Made by a program: the position numbers and the translations under genes
Part shown: piece after piece, positions 1 through 9,059 of the stretch
Numbering within the stretch: position 1 is the stretch's first letter
Layout of the letters: every line of letters starts with the position of its first letter
Source of the DNA: an uncultured Lachnospiraceae bacterium
Lineage (GTDB): Bacteria > Bacillota > Clostridia > Lachnospirales > Lachnospiraceae
Length of the DNA: 38,251 nt
Direction of reading: 5' to 3'
Assembly: GCA_947577185.1 (NCBI GenBank)
Contig: CANPUE010000022.1
Location: 1-38,251, forward strand
Notes under the pieces: model-generated
Databases searched by the model: none
Told to the model about the DNA's origin: nothing
What the model saw: the letters and a program-made list of their open reading frames with translations, nothing else

Positions 1-285
1 GATACATACTGCCCTCTCCCCGGACAGACGTGTATTTTCTGTATCATCACTGAACCCACTTCTGTAAAATGCCGCTTCATCATCCGGCAGTGTTGCCTTA
101 AGAAAAATATTCTGCCCGGCGTATTCATAACAGACAACACAGTCTGCCTTATCCCGAAAATATTCATAAAATATGTGCAGCGCCTCATCTGCCAGCCGGA
201 GACCATATGTTTTTTTATCTAAAGTCTTTTCCAATTCCATACAGAAATCATTTCTACAGAATCCATTTTTCTTTATCCCAAACAT
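1..285 (-). CDS. Hypothetical protein, N-terminal 95 residues (runs off the left edge)
   Basis: The frame is open from an ATG at 285 down to base 1, giving 95 codons with no stop. The ATG follows a strong ribosome binding site (ACAGGAGGGAGAGGT), and the gene starts within 15 bases of the preceding stop, so it is probably the next gene of the transfer operon. The product is acidic and cysteine-containing, starting MFGIKKNGFCRNDFCMELEK. It has no signal peptide or membrane segment in the visible part. I do not recognise a family. The start overlaps the 3' end of the preceding gene by about a dozen bases, which supports translational coupling. The C-terminal part lies outside the window. Confidence 0.7.
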   Translation of the reverse strand, partial: MFGIKKNGFCRNDFCMELEKTLDKKTYGLRLADEALHIFYEYFRDKADCVVCYEYAGQNIFLKATLPDDEAAFYRSGFSDDTENTRLSGERAVCI

Positions 286-902
286 ACCTCTCCCTCCTGT
301 CCAATATAGGCAACCTCATCTAGCAGCCTTAAGTCATACTGGATTTCCACGCCTTTGAACATTCTGTTTAACAGGTAATACCGTTCCACCTGATATTCTT
401 TAGCGATGTCATCCACCGTCTTTTTGCCGTGGACGATCTCCATATACCCATACAGGCTCCTCAGATAGCCGGAATTATAAACCCGGCTTAAGGCAAGCTC
501 ATTGCTCGCCCGCTCTAACATCTTCCGGTATACCTGCTTCTGAAGCGGTTTTCCCTGTTTATTGACACATAAAAAATTAGTGACCAGCTGCTCCTCTCCT
601 GCATTTCTCACCTTGATCCGCTGCATCGCATACCATGCAAGCTCACGCCTGCCATAGTCGGTCAGTTCAACGATCTGACCGTCCCATGTAATCTGCGGTT
701 TCACCCGTACAGTCCCTTCCTCACACATATAAATGTCGCTCATGCGCATATCCAGAACATCCTGCACCTTCAGGCTGCTGTGCAGCTGTAAATAGTACAC
801 CGGATAAGATCCTACACTGTAAGTCTTGATATGACGTGATAATTTGTTCAGTTCTTCTTTTGTGACAGTAACGTAATTTCCTTCCTCTAACACCTGTTTC
901 AT
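273..902 (-). CDS. Degenerate tyrosine-recombinase-fold protein
   Basis: This 209-residue protein starts at the ATG at 902, behind GGGAGGAG; an in-frame ATG 25 codons upstream has no such site. The order of elements resembles a phage-integrase catalytic domain: a helix ending SSLKVQDVLDMRMSDI (~42-57) where integrases have GLRxSEL..L.W.DI, a beta-hairpin and 'VELTDYGRRELAWY' (~78-91), 'LCVNKQGKPLQKQVYRKMLERA' (split ~111-132), and 'YLRSLYGYMEIVHG' (~146-159) where integrases have HxLRHxFAT. The first catalytic Arg is replaced by Lys45, the His of HxxR is missing while Arg148 is kept, and no convincing C-terminal His or Tyr nucleophile is visible. It is probably not an active recombinase; a DNA-binding or structural role in transfer is possible. 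The fold assignment is by eye. Confidence 0.6.
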   Translation of the reverse strand: MKQVLEEGNYVTVTKEELNKLSRHIKTYSVGSYPVYYLQLHSSLKVQDVLDMRMSDIYMCEEGTVRVKPQITWDGQIVELTDYGRRELAWYAMQRIKVRNAGEEQLVTNFLCVNKQGKPLQKQVYRKMLERASNELALSRVYNSGYLRSLYGYMEIVHGKKTVDDIAKEYQVERYYLLNRMFKGVEIQYDLRLLDEVAYIGQEGEVCLG

Positions 903-918
903 AATACTCCTCCCGTTA

Positions 919-1593
919 CTACCGCCGGATAACTTGCATCCTTCCCCTTTTACTGCTATTTTGTTCCACTGAATCATACCGATCCAGCCCTGCTTCGTCC
1001 CTGATTTCCTCTAAGACACCTTCGGGAAGTCTTTCTGCAAGACAGCAGTTTTCTATAAAATTTAATTTTTTTTCAATCTCCCGGTAACGCGACAGCATTT
1101 CTTCCGCGTCCATACCAGAGCTGATATACCTGATATATCTTTCTGCCGTATCCTCCTCCATAATGCGAAGGACAGATACGGCATCTTTCATGGAATGGAT
1201 TCCATAATAATCCCGGCACTCCCTGCGGTTTCTCCCGCAAAGCAGAAGATCCGTGATACGGCGTGCATCCGCCTCATCTTCAAATACCGCATCCAGAATG
1301 CCCGCAGCATAAAGCGCCGACATATATGCTGTTCCATAGTGGCTTCTGTCCACTGTTGCAACAATCCTTACTTTCCGGATATCCCGCAGGGCGGCAAGCT
1401 CCTTTGCCTGATACGCATTCTGGAAAAAACATCTTTCCGGTATAAAAAACAATCCGCTGTCTGTCTCCCTGTAAACTGCATACTCAGCCTCCGCCTTGCT
1501 TTTAAGTTCTTCAACCGAAAGTGCCATATCCTTAGATTGCAGCTGTTCTTCTATCTCCAATAAAAGCGGCTGCTCCTGCTTTACCGTATTCAT
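919..1593 (-). CDS. Hypothetical protein of the transfer operon
   Basis: The protein has about 224 residues and a charged, largely helical composition. It has no signal peptide, membrane segment or motif that I recognise. The stop at 919 lies 17 bases before the next ATG. The start is uncertain. The ATG at 1593 has no nearby ribosome site. A TTG at 1620 sits directly after AAAGGGGGAGGCG, which overlaps the stop of the preceding gene and would add nine residues; the spacing is tight but translational coupling makes it plausible. A central stretch (GRNRRECRDYYGIHSMKDAV) and a basic C-terminus (SSKRGRMQVIRR) could contact nucleic acid, but that is a guess. Its context between the VirB8-like gene and an integrase-fold gene suggests an accessory transfer role. 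Confidence 0.65.
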   Translation of the reverse strand: MNTVKQEQPLLLEIEEQLQSKDMALSVEELKSKAEAEYAVYRETDSGLFFIPERCFFQNAYQAKELAALRDIRKVRIVATVDRSHYGTAYMSALYAAGILDAVFEDEADARRITDLLLCGRNRRECRDYYGIHSMKDAVSVLRIMEEDTAERYIRYISSGMDAEEMLSRYREIEKKLNFIENCCLAERLPEGVLEEIRDEAGLDRYDSVEQNSSKRGRMQVIRR

Positions 1594-1631
1594 GCCGCAT
1601 AAGACTTTGACTGTTTTCAACGCCTCCCCCT

Positions 1632-2162
1632 TTACTGCTCCAGCGTGTCGATCACATAACAGTCCGTAATCAGCCACGCATCATTTTCTTTTACAACGGA
1701 AAGTTTCAAATACTGCAGCAGGCTCCCATTTTCTCCTGCAGACAGGGTAAAACGGCTTTCCTTTATTACTTCTGCATGAGAATCATCTACAAACAGGCAA
1801 TAATCCTTTGTTTCCAACAGCCGGGACTGTACCCTGACCTCCGGCGGCTGTACGTCGGCTTCTCCTGCTAACGGGGCAAAAGCCTGAAACGCTTTTTCCG
1901 TCATATACACCTGCGCGCCTTCATAAAACTTCCGTACGTTTGTGTCATACTCATAGATGACTCCGGCAAATTCGGAAAGCAGCATAGATAATGCCTCCTG
2001 CTCTCCCGTTTCAGAAACAGTTTCCGGCTGCCCGGTATCCGTCTCCATACTTTCCGGCTCTGTCCCTTCTCTCTGATCCCCCTCCGGATACAGAATCAGG
2101 CAGCCGAACGCTACTGCCATGACGGCGAAGCATACCACCGCCACAATCTTCCAATGCCTCAT
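1632..2162 (-). CDS. TcpC/VirB8-like transfer protein (Tn916 Orf13-type)
   Basis: This 176-residue protein starts at ATG 2162 behind GGAAAGGAGAAG. Residues ~5-27 form one hydrophobic segment, probably a membrane anchor. An acidic, Thr/Glu-rich linker (~28-55) follows, then a C-terminal ~115-residue domain. The order of helices and strands there (YEYDTNVRKFYEGAQVYMT ... LKLSVVKENDAWLITDCYVI) resembles the NTF2-like fold of VirB8/TcpC. TcpC proteins are inner scaffold subunits of Gram-positive conjugation channels. Classical TcpC has two such domains and this one has one. Its position directly after the CwlT-type gene matches the Orf14-Orf13 order of Tn916. The family call rests on fold pattern and position, not on a sequence signature. 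Confidence 0.6.
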   Translation of the reverse strand: MRHWKIVAVVCFAVMAVAFGCLILYPEGDQREGTEPESMETDTGQPETVSETGEQEALSMLLSEFAGVIYEYDTNVRKFYEGAQVYMTEKAFQAFAPLAGEADVQPPEVRVQSRLLETKDYCLFVDDSHAEVIKESRFTLSAGENGSLLQYLKLSVVKENDAWLITDCYVIDTLEQ

Positions 2163-2205
2163 TTTCTACTTCTCCTTTCCTACAAACCCTTATTTTCTAC
2201 TCCCT

Positions 2206-3132
2206 CTATGGTCTCCCAAAGCCCACAAAATGGCTCTGGTAGTAGACTGTATAAATGGACGTGTAACAGCAGTATCCCTGTCCTGCGCTTGCATGGAACA
2301 TTCTCCCATCGCCCACATAAACGCCCACATGTGTAATATAGCTGCCGCTCTCATAGGTACCCTGAAAAAATACCAGATCCCCGGGCTCCGCCTCATAGTC
2401 AGCAATATGCATGACCGCGTCGTACTGACCCTGCGCCGTCCGCGGGAACGTGATCCCCACTCGCTTGTAAATCCTCTGCGTAAGGGCGGAACAGTCAATC
2501 CCGTATTTTCCGTTGCCCCCATAAAGGTACGGCACACCCATATATTCCCGCATACACTCCTGCATGGACTCATAATCCCCTTCTTCCAGTGCACCGTCGA
2601 GGCTGCTTAAATATGACCTGACATGTTCCACATAAAGCACGTCACCGTAAAAGGAATAGCCGTGCTGTTCACACATCCGCGCAGAAAAAGCGCGCGCTGC
2701 ATTCTCCGAATGATGTCCCTGCTGTTCTTCTGCTATGTAACCCTGATAACCGCCGCCGAAATTGTAAGACTGGATCACCGTATCCAGATCCACACCCTTG
2801 TCGGTGCCGCTTGATAAAAGCGTACTGAAATAATAAGTTCCCTGTCTGATACTTGCGATCGGATCGGTTATCGTTTTCCCCGCGCTGGCGGAGCATTGCA
2901 TGATATCCGGCACCTTATCCGCATCGCCGCCGGATTCCTGCGCGATAATCGCCAGCAGAAGATCCACATACTCCGATACTTCATACATATCCGCATAAAA
3001 TTCTACCTGCTCCCTCCACTGCTCTACCATAGGCGGGATATCCGCCCTTCCATAGTAGCCGTAACTGCCCTCGCATCCGCTGCATACAAGGCATAAAAGC
3101 AGCAGGCATAACAGTATTCTGCATTTCTTCAT
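2206..3132 (-). CDS. CwlT-type bifunctional cell-wall hydrolase (lysozyme-like + NlpC/P60), lipoprotein
   Basis: This is the VirB1-like peptidoglycan-opening enzyme of Gram-positive transfer systems (Tn916 Orf14). The 308 residues start with a short signal sequence ending in a lipobox-like Cys at ~20, so the protein is probably tethered to the outer face of the membrane. Residues ~35-165 are a lysozyme-like domain with candidate catalytic Glu66 in AIIAQESGG and the downstream QSYNFGGGY. Residues ~190-308 are an NlpC/P60 endopeptidase domain with catalytic Cys214 (GIDCSALTQ), His268 (THVGVYVGDG) and His280 (MFHASA). Both domains look intact. The start at 3132 follows GGAAGGGGA. It lies just downstream of the VirB6-like gene, as in Tn916. 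Confidence 0.9.
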   Translation of the reverse strand: MKKCRILLCLLLLCLVCSGCEGSYGYYGRADIPPMVEQWREQVEFYADMYEVSEYVDLLLAIIAQESGGDADKVPDIMQCSASAGKTITDPIASIRQGTYYFSTLLSSGTDKGVDLDTVIQSYNFGGGYQGYIAEEQQGHHSENAARAFSARMCEQHGYSFYGDVLYVEHVRSYLSSLDGALEEGDYESMQECMREYMGVPYLYGGNGKYGIDCSALTQRIYKRVGITFPRTAQGQYDAVMHIADYEAEPGDLVFFQGTYESGSYITHVGVYVGDGRMFHASAGQGYCCYTSIYTVYYQSHFVGFGRP

Positions 3133-3143
3133 AATTCCCCTTC

Positions 3144-5831
3144 CTATACCAGCGGTTTATTCTTCTCCTCCAACATCTCCGATATTTTTTTCTGAATCAG
3201 GCTTTCTGCCTCCGCATATGCCTGTGACCCTTTTTCATATCCCTGTTTTTTCTCCATCTGCTTTAAGATCTCAGCAGACAGCACCGCTGTCTGTGTTTCA
3301 ATCCTCTTTTTGCATATCAGTTCCTGCGTTACCGCGACCGCGCCTTCTTCCTTCATAACAGCAATCTCCTTTTCCAGCCGCATCGTAGCCTGCTGCATGG
3401 CGCGGAGCGCAACACTGTTTTTGGGACTTCCCTGCGGTGTGATCACCCGACAGATTACACTGCCGGTATCCATAGCGATCTGGTCCGTTCCTATTTCCGA
3501 ATCCGGCACGACACTGTTTTCCCGATACCCTGCTTCGCTCTGCACATTTCCCGCAGACGGCTCATCCGCCATATCTGTAAAATGCTGCGCACCATCTGCA
3601 CGGATCTGCATTGCCGCGGGACGGATCTTGTGCATCAGATACGCCGATGCCGCCATATCCGCCGCCTGGTAAGCACTCCTTCCTGCAGAACGGATTGCCG
3701 GAGCGGCTGCCCTGCTGATCTCCGCGGAAATATCAACCGCAGCTTCACCGGCTGCCCCGCCTGTGTGCATTCCGCCTGCCGCTGCCATTGCTGTCCCGGA
3801 GCCGCCGAGGTATACTGCCGCCGCGCCTGCCGTCATACCCACTGCGGCCGCCCCTGTCGTTCCGGCAGCCGCCTTCGCCGTATTGGCAATCGCGCGTTTC
3901 CTGTATAAATCCCGCATCTGTTCGTTTGTCAGCACGTTCTGAAACTCCGGCTGCTCAAAGTTGGAAATATTGGCCCGTTTCCGTAAAATCTCCGTTCTCT
4001 GGTCAGCAAACTGCGTCGGCGTACTCCTTATGCCTGCGGCGTCATGAAATTCCTTCGACTGCCCTCTCAGACGGTTAAGCCTTCCACTTTCTTCCGCAAT
4101 CCGGCTGTCCGCCTGTGCCGTCTGTTCTTCTATATCCGCCCGGTTCCTTTCAAGGCTTCTGTATTCTTCACTGCCCCTTCTGCAGTCTAACATCTGCCTT
4201 CTGAGCTGTTTGTCCTTCTGCACCAGCCTCGCCCGTTCCATACGCAGGTTATCCAGACGGCTCTGGGAATCCTCCATCTGCCTGTCAATTCCACGGACGG
4301 CTTCATTGATAGAACCTGCCGCAATCTCTTCCCGCACAGGATCGTCACGCCCATAGGACATCGGTGATGAAAGGGCATCGGCACCCTCCGATATACCGCC
4401 TTCTTCCAAAGATGCACCCACATCTCCCCTATCTTCCGGCATGGGGATTCCCATACCGCCAGAAGAAACCGCTTCTCTTGCAGGCTCCCTGCTCTTTGCC
4501 TCTGGTCCGCTGCCAGCCCCGTCTGGGATTTCCCTGCCGGATTCCTGTGCCGGCTCTTTATTTCTTCCGCCGCCGTCCCCGGAAAGAAGCGCTTCTTCCT
4601 CTGCCCTATCAATTTCTGCTAGCTCCCCGTGCATATGGCTCTTCTTTGTATCCGACACTGCATCCGCTATCTTTCCTGCGCCCTGTCTGATCCGGCCGGC
4701 AAGTGCCCTTGCAAATGTCATGACCGCCATTGCCCCTAAAAAGCCGTTCCGTTCATTGCTCTGGATTCCCAGAAGCGCTTTAAAGCGGATTCGCGCCGGA
4801 ATGATCAGCATACACATGACAAGCTGGATCACCGCAACGCCTTTCACCACATCTGAGAGCATCAGGCTTGTCAGGAGCGGGACTAACAAAAGCACCGCAT
4901 CAATGACCGGCGTCATCAGATTGGAAAACACCGTCATCATCCAGCCGCCCATCAGGTCTTTCTTTTTACTGTGCATGACACAAATGAACGGAAAGCTGAC
5001 AAAACAGACCAGCATATCAATGGCAACCGCAACATATAAAAATACAAAGTAAATCGTAAGCACGACGGTTCCCAAATACATAACAGCATCCACGAAAGTG
5101 CCGCTGCGCTCTGCGTTTAACAAAAATGCCTTGGAAAGCGACAGCGTTGCCCCACCGGTAATCATCTGCCCTGTAACTTCCTTGATTCCGTACAGGAGAA
5201 CATCCCGTACATACAGCGCCACATCCAACAGGTGCGGCATCAGAATCAGGGCGCTGAACTTGACGATCAGCGTTGGGATCATTTCTTTGATCTCATCCCT
5301 GCTCTTTGCCGTCTGCCCGCTCCATGCCGCCTTTGCAAGCTGAAACACAAACCCGATGCCCAAAAAGATAAACATCATGCCGCGCAGTAGCGCATAGCAG
5401 ACCGATGCCGTGACCCCGTAAGGATTCCCCTTGCGCAGTTCAAAGGCATAAATATTAACTTTATTGGGCTGTCCGCTCCCGACTCTCCCGTAAACAATCG
5501 TATCAAGCGAGGCGCCGATGCTGTTCTGGAGTACCGATATCAATGCGCTGCCAATGTTACGGAACAATTCCGCTATGTACTTCTCCACCCGCCCCGGCTT
5601 TTCCACGGAGATGTCCTGCTCCTCTTCTGCCGCATCTATGACATTTCCATAAATAGAATTATCCTGTGAGCCGGAAAGCCACGGTGACGTGGACCCGAAA
5701 CGGCTGTTGTTCGATTCATCCACTTCGTTTACAAGCGAGTCCTCACCGGCCGCAGATGCCGTGACCGGCACGGAAAACGCAAATATCATGACAAGAAGGA
5801 CCGACAGAAGCCGTATTTTCCTCTTTTTCAT
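3144..5831 (-). CDS. VirB6/TrbL-like channel protein with long coiled-coil tail (Tn916 Orf15-type)
   Basis: The protein has 895 residues. It begins with a signal peptide (basic MKKRKIR, hydrophobic core, cleavage near ASA). After ~110 extracytoplasmic residues come several hydrophobic segments between ~140 and ~350 (for example LRGMMFIFLGIGFVFQLA and VVLTIYFVFLYVAVAIDMLV), ending in a basic PARIRFKALLG. This is the polytopic core expected of VirB6-like channel subunits. The remaining ~540 residues are soluble. They include a Gly/Glu/Pro-rich linker, a heptad-rich coiled coil (~510-610), an Ala/Gly-rich hydrophobic patch (~670-720) and a helical C-terminus. The stop overlaps nothing, but the start overlaps the VirB4 stop by four bases (ATGA), so the two are translationally coupled. 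Family assignment follows topology and gene order. Confidence 0.8.
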   Translation of the reverse strand: MKKRKIRLLSVLLVMIFAFSVPVTASAAGEDSLVNEVDESNNSRFGSTSPWLSGSQDNSIYGNVIDAAEEEQDISVEKPGRVEKYIAELFRNIGSALISVLQNSIGASLDTIVYGRVGSGQPNKVNIYAFELRKGNPYGVTASVCYALLRGMMFIFLGIGFVFQLAKAAWSGQTAKSRDEIKEMIPTLIVKFSALILMPHLLDVALYVRDVLLYGIKEVTGQMITGGATLSLSKAFLLNAERSGTFVDAVMYLGTVVLTIYFVFLYVAVAIDMLVCFVSFPFICVMHSKKKDLMGGWMMTVFSNLMTPVIDAVLLLVPLLTSLMLSDVVKGVAVIQLVMCMLIIPARIRFKALLGIQSNERNGFLGAMAVMTFARALAGRIRQGAGKIADAVSDTKKSHMHGELAEIDRAEEEALLSGDGGGRNKEPAQESGREIPDGAGSGPEAKSREPAREAVSSGGMGIPMPEDRGDVGASLEEGGISEGADALSSPMSYGRDDPVREEIAAGSINEAVRGIDRQMEDSQSRLDNLRMERARLVQKDKQLRRQMLDCRRGSEEYRSLERNRADIEEQTAQADSRIAEESGRLNRLRGQSKEFHDAAGIRSTPTQFADQRTEILRKRANISNFEQPEFQNVLTNEQMRDLYRKRAIANTAKAAAGTTGAAAVGMTAGAAAVYLGGSGTAMAAAGGMHTGGAAGEAAVDISAEISRAAAPAIRSAGRSAYQAADMAASAYLMHKIRPAAMQIRADGAQHFTDMADEPSAGNVQSEAGYRENSVVPDSEIGTDQIAMDTGSVICRVITPQGSPKNSVALRAMQQATMRLEKEIAVMKEEGAVAVTQELICKKRIETQTAVLSAEILKQMEKKQGYEKGSQAYAEAESLIQKKISEMLEEKNKPLV

Positions 5832-8044
5832 CCCGCTTCCTTTCCGTACATGGATTTTAAGACCCTCGCATCCGTTTCCACAAATACCGCCTCCGCGGAT
5901 TTTAAATAATCCACCTTACAGAAACAAACTTTTCCGTTGTCAACAATACAGACTTCCCCTTTTCTCTCCTCGCTCTGGTCGGAAGGATCTCCGCCCAGTT
6001 CCAGAATACGGTCTGCCTGCCCGTTGGTGATATTTAAGGCTTCCTTAATCCACGCCCTGTCCTGAAAATCCTGCTTGAATACAAACTTTGTGGCAGACTG
6101 CTTTAACAGCGCTTCTGTTTCCGGCATCCTCTGATAATCTTTCAAAGCCTGCGTTGCCGTCCATAAGGACACCAGCCGTTTTCTGGAAGTACGGGAAACA
6201 TAATCCAGCTTTTGTACCGCCGGAAGGGATTTAAAATTCTCATGCAGCTCATCACAGATCACGCCCAGATATTCTGTCTTTTTGGGGTTAATGGCATTGC
6301 GCTTGATAAAATGCTCCGTCACAAAACTTAACGCGATCAGTCTTGCAACCGACCTTTCTTCATCCGGGAGCTGAGATAAATCAATGTTCGTAAATTTTAC
6401 GTCCCGGTCAATGATTACGTTACTTTGCCCGTCAAAATAGCTTTTCACGCCCTGTATTTTACAGAGTTTCCTGCCATTTTCCCTGCACTGACATTTTAGC
6501 CCCGCTTCGTATTCTTCCCTTGTATAAAACTGCAGGCAGTCCGGGCAGTAGTAAAGTTCCCGCACACGCTCCTTTAAACTGTCAAGCAGAATGCGATATG
6601 CCCGTTTATGCTCTGGTATTTTATTCTTTCTCTCATTGACCAGCGCTTTCTTATAAAAATCAGATATGGTAGGAAGCCTCTTCCTGCGCCGCCCGCCGGC
6701 GACCAGCACCTGACCGTATTCCCGTTCCTCTTCAAACAGGCTGTCCACCTGCCCGTCTATAATTCCGCATTCATCATACATCTGGGCAACAATATCCGTT
6801 ATGATACGCTCCAGATAAGTAGCCAGCTCAAAATCAGCCATTCCCTTGTTCCCTTGTACCATGATCATAAGGTTTCCCTTTGCGTCCTCGATCTTATCCT
6901 TTAATTTCAGCACCATGTAATCGCCGTCGATCTCCGACCACTCCTCTTCTTCCCGTACTTCAAACGGATTTAAGATCACGTGGCTCCCTACCTTGATCTG
7001 GTAATTGATGCCGCACTGCACGTCAGCCATCATGGAATATTCCCCTCGGTTTCCCCTGGCCTGGCTGTCGATCGACACAAACCGGTATCCGTTCTTGGAA
7101 ATGTATCGGGATGCGAGGATCTTCATGGTGGCGGATTTTCCTGTACCCGTCATGCCGCAGAAAACCACGTTGTACCCGTTGTGGCTGGTATCATAGCAGT
7201 CATAAGCAACCGGTTTCCAGCTCGACATATTCCGTCCGAGAATAACCCCGTTTTCATGGATAAAGTCCGTCTGCGTGTGGTTAAAAATACTGGAAACGCT
7301 CAGCTTGTCCATCGTATGTCTCTTTAACCCCGCGGTCTTTATCGGACCTATGCCCGCATGGAACCTCTTATTTAAGGGCATCCCCGATAAAAATGCCTCC
7401 GGCTGCACACCGTAACAGGAGCTGATTGTAATCTGCTTTTCCTTTGCCAGATTCCGGAAGGAATCCGACTCATAATTTAACTCTTCCAGAGATGACGCCT
7501 GGAGCACAAACAGAAAATACACATGATACAGACTGTTCTCCCCTGTCTCGATGCGTTCCGCCCATCCTTCCGTCTCGCGCAGCTTTCCGTTTAACTTACG
7601 GATCATGTTGCGGTTATAATTCTTTTCCGCGCTGATGATATTTGTTTCAATCTCAACGATCGTGGTATCCAGCATATGCGCTGCTCGGCTCTCCGGGAGC
7701 GGCTCAATAAAGATGCTGACGCCCATGCGGCGGTAATTAAACAGCGTGGGAAAAGTCACCGCAAACGCTGTCCTCTTCGGTAGTGTATCTATCGTAAAAC
7801 AGCGGATGTAAATATCATGCCCCGCATCATTTAGGACAAAATAGGACAGCGGGTTCGGATCGATCCCGTCCGGGGCAACAATCTCCCTTGCCGCAGAAAC
7901 CCTCTTATAAAGCAGGTCTTTCCCATCTTCCTTCTTTTTCTGCCGTTTCTTCAAAAACCTGCTGATCAGTACCGCAGCCAGAACAGACAGCAGTACAATT
8001 CCCGCCAGACAGATCGCTAGCACCAGTATCATCTTCCCATTCAT
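5828..8044 (-). CDS. VirB4-type conjugation ATPase (Tn916 Orf16-type)
   Basis: This 738-residue ATPase powers assembly and substrate movement in the transfer channel. Walker A is GMTGTGKSAT at ~296-305. Walker B is LGVICDELHENF at ~590-601, followed by 'SLWTATQAL', as in VirB4/TraE proteins. Unusually, residues ~5-28 form a clear transmembrane segment followed by a basic stretch, so this copy seems membrane-anchored. Between the Walker motifs is a cysteine cluster (YYCPDC, then KCQC and a further Cys, ~500-530) that could bind zinc. The start overlaps the preceding gene by four bases, and the stop overlaps the VirB6-like start by four. Confidence in the family is high from the motifs and context. 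Confidence 0.93.
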   Translation of the reverse strand: MNGKMILVLAICLAGIVLLSVLAAVLISRFLKKRQKKKEDGKDLLYKRVSAAREIVAPDGIDPNPLSYFVLNDAGHDIYIRCFTIDTLPKRTAFAVTFPTLFNYRRMGVSIFIEPLPESRAAHMLDTTIVEIETNIISAEKNYNRNMIRKLNGKLRETEGWAERIETGENSLYHVYFLFVLQASSLEELNYESDSFRNLAKEKQITISSCYGVQPEAFLSGMPLNKRFHAGIGPIKTAGLKRHTMDKLSVSSIFNHTQTDFIHENGVILGRNMSSWKPVAYDCYDTSHNGYNVVFCGMTGTGKSATMKILASRYISKNGYRFVSIDSQARGNRGEYSMMADVQCGINYQIKVGSHVILNPFEVREEEEWSEIDGDYMVLKLKDKIEDAKGNLMIMVQGNKGMADFELATYLERIITDIVAQMYDECGIIDGQVDSLFEEEREYGQVLVAGGRRRKRLPTISDFYKKALVNERKNKIPEHKRAYRILLDSLKERVRELYYCPDCLQFYTREEYEAGLKCQCRENGRKLCKIQGVKSYFDGQSNVIIDRDVKFTNIDLSQLPDEERSVARLIALSFVTEHFIKRNAINPKKTEYLGVICDELHENFKSLPAVQKLDYVSRTSRKRLVSLWTATQALKDYQRMPETEALLKQSATKFVFKQDFQDRAWIKEALNITNGQADRILELGGDPSDQSEERKGEVCIVDNGKVCFCKVDYLKSAEAVFVETDARVLKSMYGKEAG

Positions 8045-9051
8045 ACAGCCTCCCCCTCCTGTTCCAGAATCTCAAATTCCGCCGCCATCTGCCGCAGCAT
8101 ACTCTCATCTGCTTTTTCTTCCATTTCCCGCAGGGAGCTGCTGGTGACCGCTATACTGTCATAAGCAGACTGCAGAATATCCTCAACGCGGTATTTTGCT
8201 GCACTGACCGGATGGGCATACCTCCTCATCTGTTCCAATATCTCCACCCCGGAAAGCGCCCTTGCCTTTACGCCTGCATTGCGTAGCGCTGAAATATACG
8301 CCGATGCCTTGTTCTGTAGCTGCCGCTCCGCCTTTGCATAAATTTCCGCCGGCGTCAGTTCCTGGGTAAAATCAAGGGAATTGTATGTCCAGTCAAACAG
8401 ATACATCTGATCTAAATGGGGGTCTGCTTTCTCCCCGCTGATAGATTCCAGATACTGCACCTGTACCTGAAGCTGGTCTGCCTGATACCCGATGGAGGTA
8501 ATTTCCCGCTGCATCTGCCGCAGTTTCTGGTAATACTGCTCATATCTTTCACCCTCGGATTCCGGAATGCTCTCAGACTCCCGCTTCATCTCCTCATAAT
8601 CAAGTACCATAAGGTAACGCTTTTCCTGTATGCGCTCAGCCTGCTTTCTGTAATCCTGCACCATTTTATCCAGATTTACGTCCCTTGCCATCTGCCAGAA
8701 CTGGACACACTGCGTATCCAGCACGTTGATAAAAGACAGATAACCCCTTATGACCTGAAGCTGTTCCTCATCTTCCGCATCCCTAAATTCGCATCCGCCA
8801 CACATAATGCCGCCGATAAAACGCTTTCCGCCGTCCGCGACCACCATCATATCCGAAACATCATCAAACTTGACATATTCCAACGCATCCAGCCTCTTAA
8901 AAGTGCTGTAATCTATGGACTTTTCCTTCACCCTGCTCCGGTGGATCTTAAAAAAATAAACCCCCGCGGCCCCAAATGCCGCAAGCACTATAAATAGAAT
9001 AATTGCAATGAGCCGCACCGAGCGGACCACCATATCAATCGTCTGCATCAT
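8041..9051 (-). CDS. Membrane-anchored coiled-coil transfer protein
   Basis: The start is the first of two ATGs at 9051, behind AAGGAGGTGC. The 336 residues begin with a transmembrane segment at ~13-35. A compact domain follows (~45-125), with the pattern 'MVVADGGKRFIGGI...DEEQLQVIRGYLSFINVLDTQCVQFWQ'. This pattern recalls the N-terminal module of VirB4/TraC-type proteins: a beta-rich start, then a helix counting a few residues before 'FLNSL...VQI'. The rest is strongly helical, with a coiled coil at ~125-205 and a C-terminal helical tail. It lies between the second VirB2-like gene and VirB4, overlapping the latter by four bases. It may be a separately encoded VirB4 partner domain. That is inference; no catalytic motif is present. 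Confidence 0.7.
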   Translation of the reverse strand: MMQTIDMVVRSVRLIAIILFIVLAAFGAAGVYFFKIHRSRVKEKSIDYSTFKRLDALEYVKFDDVSDMMVVADGGKRFIGGIMCGGCEFRDAEDEEQLQVIRGYLSFINVLDTQCVQFWQMARDVNLDKMVQDYRKQAERIQEKRYLMVLDYEEMKRESESIPESEGERYEQYYQKLRQMQREITSIGYQADQLQVQVQYLESISGEKADPHLDQMYLFDWTYNSLDFTQELTPAEIYAKAERQLQNKASAYISALRNAGVKARALSGVEILEQMRRYAHPVSAAKYRVEDILQSAYDSIAVTSSSLREMEEKADESMLRQMAAEFEILEQEGEAV

Positions 9052-9059
9052 GCACCTCC

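Noticed and set aside
4441..5052. 203-codon plus-strand frame
   Set aside because: Antisense to the membrane region of the VirB6-like gene; Ser/Ile/Pro-rich shadow translation.
8416..8997. 193-codon plus-strand frame
   Set aside because: It is antisense to the coiled-coil transfer gene, with no ribosome site and a composition typical of a complementary-strand shadow.
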